Shown here: piece by piece, positions 46,249-58,825 of the stretch
How the letters are laid out: the number at the start of each line of letters is the position of its first letter
Numbering within the stretch: position 1 is the first letter of the stretch
NCBI GenBank assembly: GCA_003415625.1
Contig: PYIU01000007.1
Span: 806,001 to 870,000 of the forward strand
Direction of reading: 5' to 3'
Length of the DNA: 64,000 bases
Origin: Aquanectria penicillioides
Lineage: Eukaryota > Ascomycota > Sordariomycetes > Hypocreales > Nectriaceae
The notes under the pieces: model-generated
The model's input: only the letters and a program-made list of their open reading frames with translations
The model's database searches: none
What the model was told of the DNA's origin: nothing
Position numbers and translations under genes: made by a program

Positions 46249-48262
46249 TCACTTGCTCCATTTCTTCCAAGTCTGCTCGATAGATGGATCCTTTAGGGCA
46301 TCATCGACCCAGCCCAGTTTCTCTCTGTGATCGTCCAAAAGCCTGGCGAACTCGAGGAGTAACCGCACAGTGTAGATCTGCATGTCTTCTTTGCGAAGCA
46401 CCCTCTCCGCCCACTTCTTGCCGTCCAGGGCCATCTTTTCCGCAGTTGCGTCGTGGCCCTTGCGATCCCCGTAGCCGAGGAAATACTCCATGATTCCCCA
46501 AAAGTCCACATAGCGGTTATCCATGGGGACGAAGTGCTTCCATGCCACAATACGACTGTCGTGCCATTCTTTGAAGAGCGTTGCCTTGATGGGAAGAGAG
46601 GTGGATCGCAGGAACCCTAGGTATCGACCAGAGAAGGAATTTCCGTCAATGTCCGGGACATACTTGTAGCGAAACTGCTCCTTCATCTTCAATCCTTCGA
46701 TTGGGTGGAAGTACAGATCCGTATAATAGCAGGTGCCGTCCTCCATGGTGGGCGAGCACATGAGATCAACAAAGCCCACATCCGACCACTCCTGGACCCA
46801 GTCAGGAAATTTCCCGTCCGCCTGGGCGGCCAAATGATACCTTTCGTCGGGCATTTCAAAATTCTCCGTGTTAGCTGTGCCACGCTCTACCATCGACAGC
46901 TTGGTGACGTTATTCATGGCAACAAATCGGTGACGCTGGAAGCCACGCCAGTTGTCAGGCAAATTTTCGCCTCCGGTAGCCACGCCTCTCCAAACGGCCT
47001 TGTCTCCCTTCCACTCCCATGGGCCTCCACGGTCACGGCCTCCCATGAAACGCTCTTCAGCCTTCCAGTACACGGGAGCGGGAAGGAGAATTTCGTTGTT
47101 CACACCCAACTTCGAGCCTCCAAACATGGGGAAAAGGACCTTGGTGGACGAAACTGAGATTGGGTTGATAATGACGCCGTGTAAGCCCTGAAGGTCCGGC
47201 TGATGGCACAAATCTCTCGACAAGCTATAGTTGGAAACGAAGCCTTCGTACATGTGCTCCTCGGCGTTTTTCAGGTTAATCATTGGTTGGTGATCAAAAT
47301 CCAGCTGAACCTCAGATGAGCGAGCACGGCTGTCAGGAGGGCAACCACGACGGGCGATGGGCCAGTACGGTTCTGTGGTGCTGTTAGCGGCGGGGATATC
47401 AAGATAAAAATGATCGGTTCTCCATACTGTCTTCTTCCCAATTCTTCGCGGGGATCTTGGTCTCCTTATCGCCAGTGCTGGGTCTGGGAAGGGTCTGGAA
47501 GGTCGATGTGACTTCGTCAGCTGCAGGGAAGCCATAAGTGGTGGAGGCCTTTTCAATGTAGGTATTGATATCTTCCCAAGGAACCACCAAACGCGGTTCG
47601 TCCATAGCGTTGAGTGGGACATCCATGTCGGGGAGCAGATGGACAACAGAGTCGAGCATGTCTTTCCAGATGAGGGTCCAAAACCAGTCGCTGGTCGTGT
47701 TCGTCTTGTGGTTCCTAATATGGATCTTCATTTCAAAGCTCCATGCCTCTTTGCGAATCACGTTGGGGGCAATTCCCCAGAAAGGCGCCAGGTCTTGGTA
47801 GATCTGGTCAAAGAAGTCTTCGACGATGAGGGCATTCTTGTCGGCAGCAAACTTATACCACTTGTCGAAGCCTGGGGGGGGATGGCGTCCACGACGCTGA
47901 CGGTAGGCTTGGGCGGCCTCCTCCAGCGTCTTGGACTCCCTGGAGATGAGCTCGTTGAAGGTCTTGTCGGCATCTGCGATCAGTTTGTCGATGGGATGGC
48001 CGTCGGAGCCTGGGCTGGGCGGCGGGTAGTCTGGATGCCCCGAAGGGTTTTGAGCCGATTGATCATCCCCAGCAGGTGGATCGGAGACTGTGTGCTCGCT
48101 GTTGGGGTAACCCGGGTCAAGGGGAGGTGACAATGGGACTGGCTGCTGTGAGTTGCGTCTTAGAGTGTAGAAAGCGAGGAGGAAAAGGACTGCAATGATG
48201 GTATAGCGGAAGAAACTCGAGGGCCGACGTGGGTGAAAGCTTGGGGAGCGAAGCTTGCCCAT
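46249..48262 (-). CDS. GT90 (CAP10-like) glycosyltransferase
   Basis: Type II membrane glycosyltransferase of the secretory pathway; relatives transfer xylose or similar sugars in fungal capsule or cell-wall glycans. Two exons joined over a 55-nt intron (47373-47427, GTATGG...CACAG, branch GCTAAC); spliced 1959 nt, 652 residues. Residues about 18-35 (FFRYTIIAVLFLLAFYTL) form the signal anchor, followed by a Pro/Ser-rich stem. The junction reads EEDKPYWPIARRGCPPDSRA, matching the family. The donor-site signature DIDGNSFSGRYLGFLRSTSL starts near residue 519, with the basic KEWHDSRIVAWKHFVPMDNR after it. ATG 48262 is chosen because the anchor begins just after. Acceptor and donor sugars cannot be told from sequence. 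Confidence 0.92.
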
Positions 48263-51170
48263 TGTGAATGAGCCTAGGGGCGCTGTAGTTGGCCTTTCTT
48301 AGTGTCGGTTTCGAATCTGACCCGGGCTGTGAGGTCGCAACAAGGTCGTCTCGCGGGCAGAGTTGAGTTCCCGAATGTGTCTGGCGCCAGCGACAGAAGA
48401 CATGCAACGGGGCTCGACTTGTGTGGAGAAATATGAAGTACACGAAAGGGCGACGAGGAGCAGCGTGGTCGGCGGGTGGTGGTAGATGGAGGGATGGTCG
48501 TAGACGTGGGAGAACGAGGGAGAGCCGTCTCAGCCTCTACAGCATGGCGTCCTTGATCGTCGGGTTGTCTCTGCTCGAGAATACCACCGTGGCTGGCTGG
48601 CGACAATCTAGAGAGGTGTGATTCGGGGGAATGCACCGGGTGCGGCAGCGCGGCGACGGCGGCGGGGAGACGGCAGCCAGGAGGGATGGACGGAGACAGG
48701 GAGGACGAGGACACGGACGAGGACGCTTGGATGGATTAAGGAGCGGACAGACAAGCGCTGGTGTCAAGGTAGGAGTAGAAGAAAACGAGGTGCAGGCGTC
48801 GTCACCGAGCGGCGGGCGAGAAGGGAGTTGAAGAATGAAGATTAAAAAACTGAATCGGTCCAAGCCTCTCTAGTCGCGAAAACCATCTAGACTGGAAAGT
48901 ACTGCGCGGAGCAGGTGCGTGGCATCAGGCTTGCCGCTTATAAGTGGCCATTTTTGGACCTTGAAGCGCTTGCCAACCCCACTAAAAAGGTGCCTTAGCT
49001 TGCTCTGGAAGGAAACCACCCCCCTACCCCCCTACCCCCCTACCGGCGCGCCGTACAGTAGTTGACCTGCTCCCGTTCAGGGGAGGGAGCACGGAAGGGG
49101 GGTCACCCCTTGTTTAGTGGAGCTGCGTATCCACGGTACTGCGTAGTGAGGGAGGCTCAGCACCAAGCACGGTGTACATGTACAGTACCAGAGTTTAGCA
49201 CCTCCAATGAGTGCATTGCACAAGGGCTGCCACCAGCGGCACGCCGCACCGTGTCTCGTCGTGAGTACAGTATATTCCGAACTATCATGTTCGACTAGTG
49301 AGCCCGCCCGAGATCAATAATAATGCACATGCATGTGAGGTGAGACCAGAACTGGGCAGTAGTCGTCAGCTACCCGCTATCATGCCCTCCACTTTGTTTC
49401 TCGGCGTGTGGGATCAGTTGGATGAAGAACTCAAGGAGCCTAAGAATAATACACCAGCATCTGTCTCAAAGGAATCTAATAAGGGGCGGGTCTGTCTGCC
49501 ACTGTCTTCCGTTCCCTCCTCCCGCCTGTCTTGCATTGGCCTTGGCCTTGGCTACATTCCTCCCGCTATGCTATAATGACGATCCACAAAGCCATGCTCC
49601 GAAAATAGCTGCCGGGCAGAAGACTGGAATTTTTTTATCAATGCATCCCGTTGATAAACATACAGCGTGAGGTTGCAATCAACAACAGACGTACGCCTGG
49701 CGGCCGCACGGCATTTGCACAGTGCGTCCCAGCTCGCGCCTCTTTGGCTCAAAAGCTAAATCCTTGATTTGTGTCAAGGTTATGGATGGATGGAGGACGC
49801 GTGTCAGATGGGCCCCTAGTTTGCGACGACCAACATCCAACATCCAGCATTCAATTCCAACTCCAACTCTCCGCATCGAGACCCAAACACCGAGCACTAT
49901 GTCCGCCACTCTAATGTGATTTCGCCCCTGTTGTCATGCGGCATTCCACTTCATCCTGATGGCTTGCCGCCGTCTCAAACAGGCTCCGCATCCAATCGCA
50001 TTTCTCCAAGCGCCGTTGACGGGCACAAATTGCCAAACTTCTATGCCCTCCGGGCAGCATTGGATGCTGGTGGGTACAGACGGGTTGCACTGCATGGTAT
50101 CTCGACGGTGACATACCTGGTCACCTATGCAGCAATTTCTCGAAGCACGATTGTGATGAAAATCCACGTGTACTATACAAGACGGCCGGGTCAAAAGGGG
50201 TAGCTCGGGGGGGTCTGGGGAATAAACCTATCCATGGTGTGATGCCGCGGTCTCCAGGTTTATCGGAACTATGGGACGAATAGCCTTGACAGAACCCTGG
50301 TGTCCCGATTTTCCCGTGATCGCCAATTTGATTCTTCTGGATCTAGTGGGGAAGATGCTTTTCATGAAGAATCCAATGGAGGCTATGAGGCGTCGTGTTT
50401 GCCAACCCCTGAGCTGTGTGGCGGCGCGGCGCCAGCGTGGCGTTGAATCCTTGTTGGCGGCCAGCATTTCAGACGAGTGAATGGTGCTGGAAAGATTTTT
50501 TCCCTCTCCATTAGGCGGGTCTCGATTCCATCGCAGCCGCTATTTGCGATGCTAGAACAAATGAAAATAAAAACAAAATTGGATCGAGCCTAAAACAATA
50601 GTTACAAATAATCTTGTATTTGTGGCTGTGTTGTATTGGACAACCGCACTCAATGAAACTCGTCCCGAGTTCCGAATCTGATCGACAGTAGGAGGCTTTA
50701 ACGCGCGCAACAGGTGGCGCACAGGCGCTGGAGCGATTACCCCAGACAGTCGATATGTCAAACTCCTAGAGCTCAGAGCTGTTCCTCTGGGAGCCTTGGC
50801 ATCCAAAGTCCCCAATTGCGAATCCGTGGAGAGATCGTGAGCCGCCATTTGCCCATCGCCAATCAATATGCCTGCATCGCATCATCCCAACTCCTCCTGT
50901 GATTTCAACGCTATTCCGACGCAGACGCTGTGTCAGACTTTAGTTTCAGGGCCCTGTAGGATGCACCTTGAAACAAAGCTTAGCCCTGACCGCAATTGGA
51001 ACCTCCTAATACCATATGGATTGCGATGGCGAATGATGCCTGACATGGAGGCTTGCGGAGTTCGCCATGCATATAGCCCTCTTTGTATGACTACCCGCTG
51101 GGTTATGTAAGCTAGCTTTCAACCCTACCTCTCCTGCCGGAGAGGTAGTAACAAAACCCATAACCGCATC
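48263..51170. other. Gene-poor flank before the RIP block
   Basis: 2.9 kb without a supportable gene. A CCCCCTA triplet repeat lies at about 49018-49043. Short frames (for example 49916-50203 plus) begin with GTG and have no domain. Base composition is normal until about 51,110 and then falls sharply in G+C. Confidence 0.4.
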
Positions 51171-51435
51171 ACTAGTATAACCAACTTTTCCAATATAACT
51201 CATTAATAACTTCTTCATTTAAAGCCTAAAATCAATTAAATTTATTATTCTTGCATTTTCACTTCTAATTTTAATATAGCTTAAATTTCTTATAAGTCCT
51301 ATACTACTATAGTAAATGCTATTTATATATATCTATTAGATTAAAATATTATATAGATAATTTAAGTAAATCCTTTATTGCTTTATATATTAACTGTAAA
51401 TAAATTGGCTTATTTATATTATATTAAGAAGTCTT

Positions 51436-51582
51436 TGTGAAGAGGTGGGGTGGCATGCCCACTCGACCAATAGACCCAAAAGATCAAGCAATTCAGGCAT
51501 AACGTGCCGGAATTGTGCCACACAACTGTATATAAGGGGCCTGGTTGTCGCACATTCGTACGCGCCCAGCGCTATCCTTACA
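51436..51582 (-). repeat. 3' LTR of the miniature element
   Basis: 147 bp, 146 identical to the other LTR. The single difference is T at 51500, a C-to-T change at CpA relative to the other copy, inside the arm that matches the primer-binding site. Confidence 0.9.
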
Positions 51583-51910
51583 ATTATCCCCCCTCAATAG
51601 CAGCGCGTCCCGAGCTGTAATGCTGTATTATAGGGCCAAGCTACCCCTTCTGTAACCTTTCCAGTGCGCACTTAAGGAAGCTGGGGTCCAGGATAAATGC
51701 CCGTAGGCTAGCTTCGTAGTACGCGTCAACCTGAGTAGGCCGGTCCTCCGTGCCTAGGGATACACAACAGATGTCAACCCCCAAGGCTCGGTCGCAGCAG
51801 GCAACTGCACACCTGCCTTGTGAGCCCAACGTAAGCATATGGTCGGACACTCCATTTGTTCTGCCTCGCAGGTAGGATTCGAACCCACGACCTCGCACAG
51901 CCAGAAGACC

Positions 51911-51926
51911 CACGTTGTGCCTGAAT
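51911..51926 (-). promoter_or_regulatory. Primer-binding site complementary to its own LTR
   Basis: On the element's strand this reads ATTCAGGCACAACGTG, starting three bases after the 5' LTR. It is the exact 16-nt complement of CACGTTGTGCCTGAAT in that LTR (52000 down to 51985), about 25-30 nt after a TATA-like TTATATACA (52021-52030), where the transcript should begin. This matches the self-priming arrangement known from Tf1-type Ty3/Gypsy elements, in which the mRNA 5' end folds back and primes reverse transcription. Confidence 0.75.
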
Positions 51927-51929
51927 AAT

Positions 51930-52076
51930 TGTGAAGAGGTGGGGTGGCATGCCCACTCGACCAATAGACCCAAAAGATCAAGCAATTCAGGCACAACGTG
52001 CCGGAATTGTGCCACACAACTGTATATAAGGGGCCTGGTTGTCGCACATTCGTACGCGCCCAGCGCTATCCTTACA
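51930..52076 (-). repeat. 5' LTR of the miniature element
   Basis: 147 bp. On the minus strand it starts TGTAAGGATAGCGC and ends CTTCACA. It contains a TATA-like element at 52021-52030 and the self-complementary arm at 51985-52000. Confidence 0.9.
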
Positions 52077-53074
52077 GTCTTTTATTAAAAAATATATATT
52101 ATTATTAAAAGTAAAAAAGTAGCTTTCTTTTAGTATTAATAAAGAAGGGTTACTTTAAGCTATAACTATAGAAAAAAAGCAAGCAATTATTATATATATA
52201 TATAATATAAAGAAAAGTGTATTTACTATAATAGAAGCCTATATATACAATTATACTAGCTTCTTAAGAAAATATTAAATTTAAGGTTTAAAAATAGCTA
52301 TTTTTAAGGCTTAAGCTTGCTAATTTAAATAGCAGTATTTAAAGCTTTAATTTAAGACTTTAAAGATTAAGGAGATTATAAGAGCTTTTGCTAAGTATAA
52401 CCTTTTTAATATAAAGGCTTAATTTAAGGAATTTAAGGCTATTATTAAAAAGCTTTTATTTAATTTAGCTAATCTATAGAACTTTAATAAAATGCCCTTA
52501 TAAATAGGCTAGATTAATAGTAGCCTAAAAATATATTTAATTTAAATAAAGAAAAACATTTAGCCTATAACCTTTTAGCTAGGCAATAAGGAGTCCCTTA
52601 CTTTTATTAATACTATTAATACTATTAAAATATTAATTCCTTCCTTTTTTATCCTTTTAATAAAGGTTCTTTTTAAGGAATATATTATAGCTAATATTAA
52701 TAAGAATATTATTTTTATTAATATAGCAATTAAATATATAAATAGCTATTAGGCTTAATAGTAATTAAAGCATTTTAATAAATACTCTTTTGCCCTTAAT
52801 AATACTTTTAATAGCTATTTAATTAAGAAGTAGTTTAAGTATAAAACTAATATTATAAAGGCTATTTAAACTTAAGCTCTTGCTATTTAGCTAAAAAAGA
52901 AAAAAAATCCAATATATTAAATGCTTTTAATAAATAGGTTTTTAGCTTATAAAGACCTTAATTTTATATAGTATTATTATATCTTTAATATTATCTTTTT
53001 TTGCCTTTTTGCTTATATTAATTATATCCTTTAGCCCCTTAATATTAGTGTTTATTAGTACTGTATTAATAGAT

Positions 53075-53217
53075 AGGGACACTGGCCAAAACACACACCC
53101 CACCCAAAAGGGTATAGGGTAAGCAGGTTCGGTTAAAGACCAAACAGCCTTCCTAAGCAGCTATAAACAACTTAAAAGAGTATTAAAGCATTTAATCAAA
53201 TGCTTTAGAGTGTCCCT
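53075..53217. mobile_element. Possible MITE-like insert
   Basis: 143 bp bounded by 9-bp inverted ends AGGGACACT (53075-53083) and AGTGTCCCT (53209-53217). The interior is clearly less RIP-mutated than its surroundings (it keeps CACACACCCC and CCAAAC). Flanking TA bases hint at a TA duplication but this is not clear-cut. The right end includes the hairpin AAAGCATTT/AAATGCTTT. Confidence 0.4.
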
Positions 53218-56200
53218 TAAAGAAAAGAAAGAAAGAAAATAGGGCAGAAAGTTATAAATAAAGTAATATTATAAGGGGCTGTATTAGGACTTTAATAGGG
53301 TCTAAATGCAAGGAATTTAAAATTTTAAAAATAAAAATTAATTAAAGAAAACTGCCTATTTATTTTTTATATCTTTAAAATCCCTTTTATCTTCCTAACT
53401 AACCTAATAATAGATTGATCTATATTACCCTAAACCCTAATTTATCCCTCCCTAATGCCTTAATGCTTATCCTTAAGCGGACTAAAGGCATAATATAAAA
53501 GGAAAACTTTAAGCTTAATCTATTTAAATATAAAGAAAATCTTAAAAAAAGCATTTAATTAAATGCTTTATACCTATAATCCATTATCCAACCTACTATT
53601 ATCTCTCTCTATAATTTATTTTACTTTTAATATTTAACCTTTCTATTTTAACTTTACTATTACCTTTCTTTATAATGCAGTTCCTAATTGTAATATTAAT
53701 TAATATAAAATTAGTAAGTAGAAATTAAAGGTTTAAATAGCTTATAAATAGCAATTACAATTTTATTCTATTAATTCATTAAAATTAACCCTTTTAGCAT
53801 ATAAAAGATTTAGCTCTTTATTTAAAGGAGTTTAAAAATAGCCTATTAATTAATCTAAAGTAAATTCATTTATTTAGTTCTAGCAATTATCTTTCTTTTA
53901 GTAAAAGCAATATAGTTTAAATTATAATTACTTTATTAAATTTAAATAGCAGCATTAATAATATTTCTAACTATAGTATTAGTAATTATAGTATAACTCC
54001 CTTCTCTTACTATATACTTAGCTAATTAAGGAATTAATAAAGGCAATATAAAGTGCTTATAAAAACTCTATTTATTACTTTTAGCAGTAGGCAAATTCAA
54101 ATCCATTTAATTAAATTGCTATAAAATAGCTAACTTAAATAAAGGTACCTATTAAATTAATTAAATTAACTTAATTACTTGCCCTTTGCTTAAAGAATTA
54201 ATAAACATTCAATTAAATATATTAAAATAAGTAAGTATATTTTAATTAACTTAAATTTCTTTTCTAAATGCGCTTAATTAGGCAGTGCTTATATAAGTTA
54301 GTAAGCTAATAGGCAACTTATATAAGGGCTAAATAGATTCAATTATTAGTTTAGGCTTAATAGTAAGTTTAAAAGTAAAAGTCTTAAACTTAAGGTATAG
54401 ACTATAAAGGCAAGTTGCTTTAATGCTTTAATTTTAGCAGTTTAGGGCTTATCTAAAACCTTCTCCTTTATTATTACTTAAAGTAATAACAACTTTAATA
54501 GACTTATTAATCTTAGCAAAAAATCTATCTATTATCTAATACCTATAAGTTTAATAGCATTTAATTAAATTATTAGCTAAAGGACAGTAGGGCAGTTAAG
54601 GGCCTAATAGTAAAGGTAGACTTATCTAATAGCTATTGCTTTAGGGATTAAGCGGCTTTAGGATAATTTAATATTTATTTCTAAAAGTTTAATAATTAAC
54701 TCCCTTTTAATTTATTATGCAGTAATCTTTTAGATTAGTATAGAGCTACTAAATATTAAGGGAACTGTTTTAAAATCTTAGGATATAAATAGATTTTTAG
54801 GTTTTAATAAGTTCTATAAGCTTATATTAATTAAAGAACTTTTTATTAGCAATATTAAATTCATTAAGGATAATAGTATTAATAAAGTCTTGCATTTAAT
54901 TAGCATCTAAAGCAATTAATTAAGTACTTTTCCCTTATTTACACTTAATAAGAACCTAATTGCAATGCATTAATGCTAAAGAGGGATTATTAATAGTATT
55001 GTACTTACTATTAAAGATTAAGGGCTGGGTTATAAGGCATTTAATAATTAAAGTTTTAATAAGTCTAACCATTCTATAAATATTAAGGAAAAAAAGGAAA
55101 GCATTTAAAAAGCTATATTTTTAATTTCTAGCTTACTTAATAATAGGCATAATAAAAACCAAGAAATTATAGGGCAGCCCTATTTTAGTTATAATCTCCC
55201 TTTATGCTATAGTAAATGCAATAGCTTGCTTATTTTAAAGGATATTAGCAGTATTGTAAATAATTAAATGCCTTAGCTATCTGTCCTAAATAAAGAAGCT
55301 TTAATGGATAGTATTAGTAAAGTAAGTAAAGCTAATTAATAGCCTTTTGTTGTATATTATTTATTAGAACTCTATAGGCATAAAACTAATTGAATATTTA
55401 GTCTTTTTAATATTTATCCCTTTTAGCAAAAGCTTATAAAAGAAGCTCTTTTGCTTTTATTTATTCTTTTTAACTTTAGTGCTTATAATTAAAAGATTGG
55501 TTTAGTAAATTGCAAGGATATTAGTAAGTCTATAAGTAAGGGTAATAAGAAAGGCTTAAATACTAAAGTTTAAGGCCATTTCTTTCTTCTATAGGTTTTT
55601 AAATAAGTCCTATAGGTCTTAATAATAGAATATTTAGGCTTAATAAAAGTTAAAAGGGAAGTCTCTAGAGTGATTAATATTAGCAAGCTAAGAATTTAAA
55701 TTGCTTTTATTACCTAAAATAGGCTAAGTTTTTAATTTATTAAACTAATAATCCTAATTTATTTAAGGGTAAAATAGTATAGATTAACTATTAAGTAATT
55801 AATTAAATATTTTAGTAGTGTTTTCTTTATTAAAAGAAAAGAAATCTTCAATTCTACCTTTATTTTAAATAACTCCTTTAGCTATATAGAGGTCTTTATT
55901 TAATATTAAAAATTATACCTTTAAAGTAATTGCACTTAAGGTTGCTTTTTTTAGCCCTATTATAAAATAGAGTAAAGGTTAATAAAGGGTTTAAAAGCTT
56001 ATAATTAAATGCTTATAACTTAAAAGATAAAGATTATTAATGTTTTATAGGTATTATAAATAAAGTTAAAGTAATATAACTTACTATAAAATTGTTAAAA
56101 GAAGGGAAAGAGTTATAAGCATAAGGTAGATTAATATAATTTAAATGCCTTTATTCCTAATTTAGTATTATTTAAGTAAATTACTATTCTAATATTTATA

Positions 56201-58200
56201 TATATATAAACATTAATAAGTTTCTTAAAATAGCATACTTTTTAGTATTTAATAAGAATTTTATTGGTATTTAGTTTTTATTTTAAATCTTAAGGGTTAA
56301 TTTCCTATTTATTATAAAAGTACTATATTAGCCCTTCCTCCTATTTCTTCCTTTCTAGCTTATTATTCTTTACCTCCTTAATTCTTTTATACCTTTAATT
56401 ATTATTATAATTTTTATTCTTTATTTTATAATAGCTTTATATTATAATAAGCTTAAGTCTCTTGCCTTTATACTTTATAATTGTCTCCCTAATATATACA
56501 ATCTTACTATTAGCTATATTTAGGCTTTTAAATTCTTTTATTAGTGCTTTACTTATTAGCATACCTATAATAGTTTCTTCTATAAGGCTTTAACTAATAC
56601 TATTAGTATTACTATTAAATAATTAATAAGTATCCCTTTTTATATTGCTTTTTAATTATTATTTTTATTTAATAATTAATTAAATACTTTTAGATTTAAT
56701 AATACTTTAATATTTAGATTTATAGCTTTTAAGCTCTTAATTAACTTAACTAGCCTTTATATATTAAAATTGCCTTTAAGGAAAATAGTAAGTAGATTAA
56801 TTGTAAATTTACTTAATAGTTTATTTTATAATTGCTATTTTACAATTTAATGCTTTATTCTAAAGTAGATCTTCTTCTTTAATACTAACTTTAGTTTATA
56901 TACATCCCTATAAAATGGGCTTACCTAATAAAATACTTTTTAATTTAATTGCCAACTTATCTTAAGTATATTAAGGCATTTATTATTGCCTTTATTAAAT
57001 ATATTAACCCCCTTATATATTGTGGATACATTTAATTATATACTTCTATAGTTTCTACCTATAATAAATATATCCTTACTCCCTTTTATATATATATTTT
57101 AGTATTAGGTTATATAAATAGCCGCTATACTAATTGTATTTAAAATAATTAATCTAAATATAAATAAAGCTTCCTTTATAAATACTAACTAAAGGGTCCT
57201 TATAAAGGCCCTTATAACTTTCCTTTAGGTAGTATAGATACTATTAATAAGTTTACTTAGCTATTAACTTTTATAGTAGATTTTCTTAGGCTAACTACTT
57301 GCCCGTAAATTATATATAGTTTTCCTACTAGCAATATAGCTAGTAATTGCTAATTAATTAAATAAGCATAAAAAGTATTTAATTAAAAGCATAAAGTAGG
57401 TTTTAATTAATAAAAATAATAATCTTTAGCTTATCTTTTAATATAAACTAGCTAGATATAGTTTTTAATTTATTAATAATAGTTTAATAGGTAAAAAATA
57501 GTACTATAAAGCAATTAATTAAGTATTTTTATGCTCTTTAAGGCTATTGCTATTATTATATTGTTTTAATAACCTTAAAACTTAATTTCTACTAAATATA
57601 TCTAGATTTCTAAATTTTTTATAAATATTAATACTTTATTTTCTACCATTTTCTATGCATTTTTACCCATTTTTAAATGATTTTAACCCTTTTGCTATAG
57701 TTTCTAGGCGTTTTTATCCTATTTTTATTAATTTTTAGTATAATTTTTAAAGTTTTTAAATAGATTTTAGGGGATTTTTAGGGATTTTTAGCATTTTCTT
57801 AAGGTTTTTAGCCGATTTCTAGTTATTTTTATTTAGTTTTATCCAATTTTACTATCCTTTTGCTTGCCTTTAATTACTCTTTATTTTACTTCCTTACTTT
57901 ATTTTAAGCAGCTTGTCTTTTTCTAATATAGTATTAGTTTTAATATCTTTACTTTCCCCTTTTTAACCCCTAATACCCCTCCCCTAATAGCAATCTAGCT
58001 ATTTTTAGCTTAATGCTATTATTAATTATTTAATTAATTGCTTACTATATTTTAATATTGCATTTATTAATTACTGCTTATCTTTAGAATTTAAACTTTA
58101 ATAATCTCCTTAAGCCCAATATAAATGCATATTATAGTATTATTATTTAAGCTTTTTATAGCATTTAAATTAAGTTTATTCTATTCTTACTATTCTATAG
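53218..58200. other. Unassigned RIP-mutated DNA
   Basis: About 5 kb of heavily mutated sequence between the MITE-like insert and the end of the recognisable Gypsy coding relic. It should include the 3' untranslated part and 3' LTR of that Gypsy element and remains of other transposons, but I could not identify a domain or matching LTR ends. Confidence 0.4.
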
Positions 58201-58379
58201 ATCTAGTTTGCATTTAATTAAATGCTTCCCCTTCTTTTCTTACTTTTAGTAATACTTTTTAACTTATACTAAAAGTCTCTTTATTATCCCCACTTACCTA
58301 CTACCTATTCTTATCCTCTACAAACTTCCTTAACTAATTACTATAGGTTATATTAAAAAGCTTAACTCTATTTATAGTA

Positions 58380-58510
58380 TTAAGGATATAACTCTTTATT
58401 TTATTAAATATATTAGCAATTCTATAAGGGCCTAACCAATATAGCTTTATCTTTATAATGCAAGATATATTCTTTTGATTTTATATATTATACTAAAGAA
58501 CTAAATCTTT
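58380..58510 (-). pseudogene. Gypsy integrase C-terminal GPY/F module, relic
   Basis: The minus strand reads KIKLYWLGPYRIANIFNKI, the W-x-GPY/F-x-I pattern of the integrase C-terminal module, preceded by traces of D-L-V-L and followed by a decayed tail. Confidence 0.65.
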
Positions 58511-58825
58511 AATAGCAAAAGGCTCTTTATATAGCCTATATTAATTCTTTTTGGTCTTTCTATTAGCAATTAATCTTTAGAATGCAATTATTTATTGCCT
58601 AGCTTTTTTTATATCTTTTTGCTTTTGCTTTAGAATTTTAATCCTTTACTTAAGCAAGTCCTTAATAAAGGTTATATTATTCTATTTAATTAAATGCTAT
58701 ATAGGCACTTTTACTTTTAAAGGAAGGACTGGCTTCTATCTATAGAGTAGATAAAAAGGTAATCTCCTATATAAGGTATAGATAGCTGCTCTTTTAGCCA
58801 GTAAAGCTATTAGTAAAATATTTAT

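Larger units (their letters stand above)
51436..52076 (-). mobile_element. Miniature LTR retroelement (TRIM-like), self-priming layout
   Basis: 641-bp element: two 147-bp LTRs with TGT...ACA ends around 347 bp of internal DNA. A perfect 5-bp target duplication GTCTT flanks it (51431-51435 and 52077-52081). Read on the minus strand the order is 5' LTR (51930-52076), primer-binding site, internal region, polypurine tract GAGGGGGGA (51587-51595), 3' LTR (51436-51582). The LTRs differ at one base only (T at 51500 against C at 51994). The internal part has no ATG-started protein and is too short for gag or pol, so movement would need enzymes from another element. Base composition is normal although the neighbours are RIP-mutated, so it inserted afterwards. 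At 641 bp it may also be too short to trigger RIP well. Confidence 0.9.

Noticed and set aside
49916..50203. 95-codon plus-strand frame
   Set aside because: GTG start, overlapping antisense frames, no domain.
51641..52015. 124-codon frame along the miniature LTR element
   Set aside because: Begins with GTG inside the LTR and runs across the primer-binding site; no gag-like or other motif. Treated as chance reading of a non-coding element.
53425..53445. Telomere-like CCCTAAACCCTAA
   Set aside because: Only two units with an extra A, inside RIP-mutated DNA where TA-rich strings are common; not evidence of a telomere.
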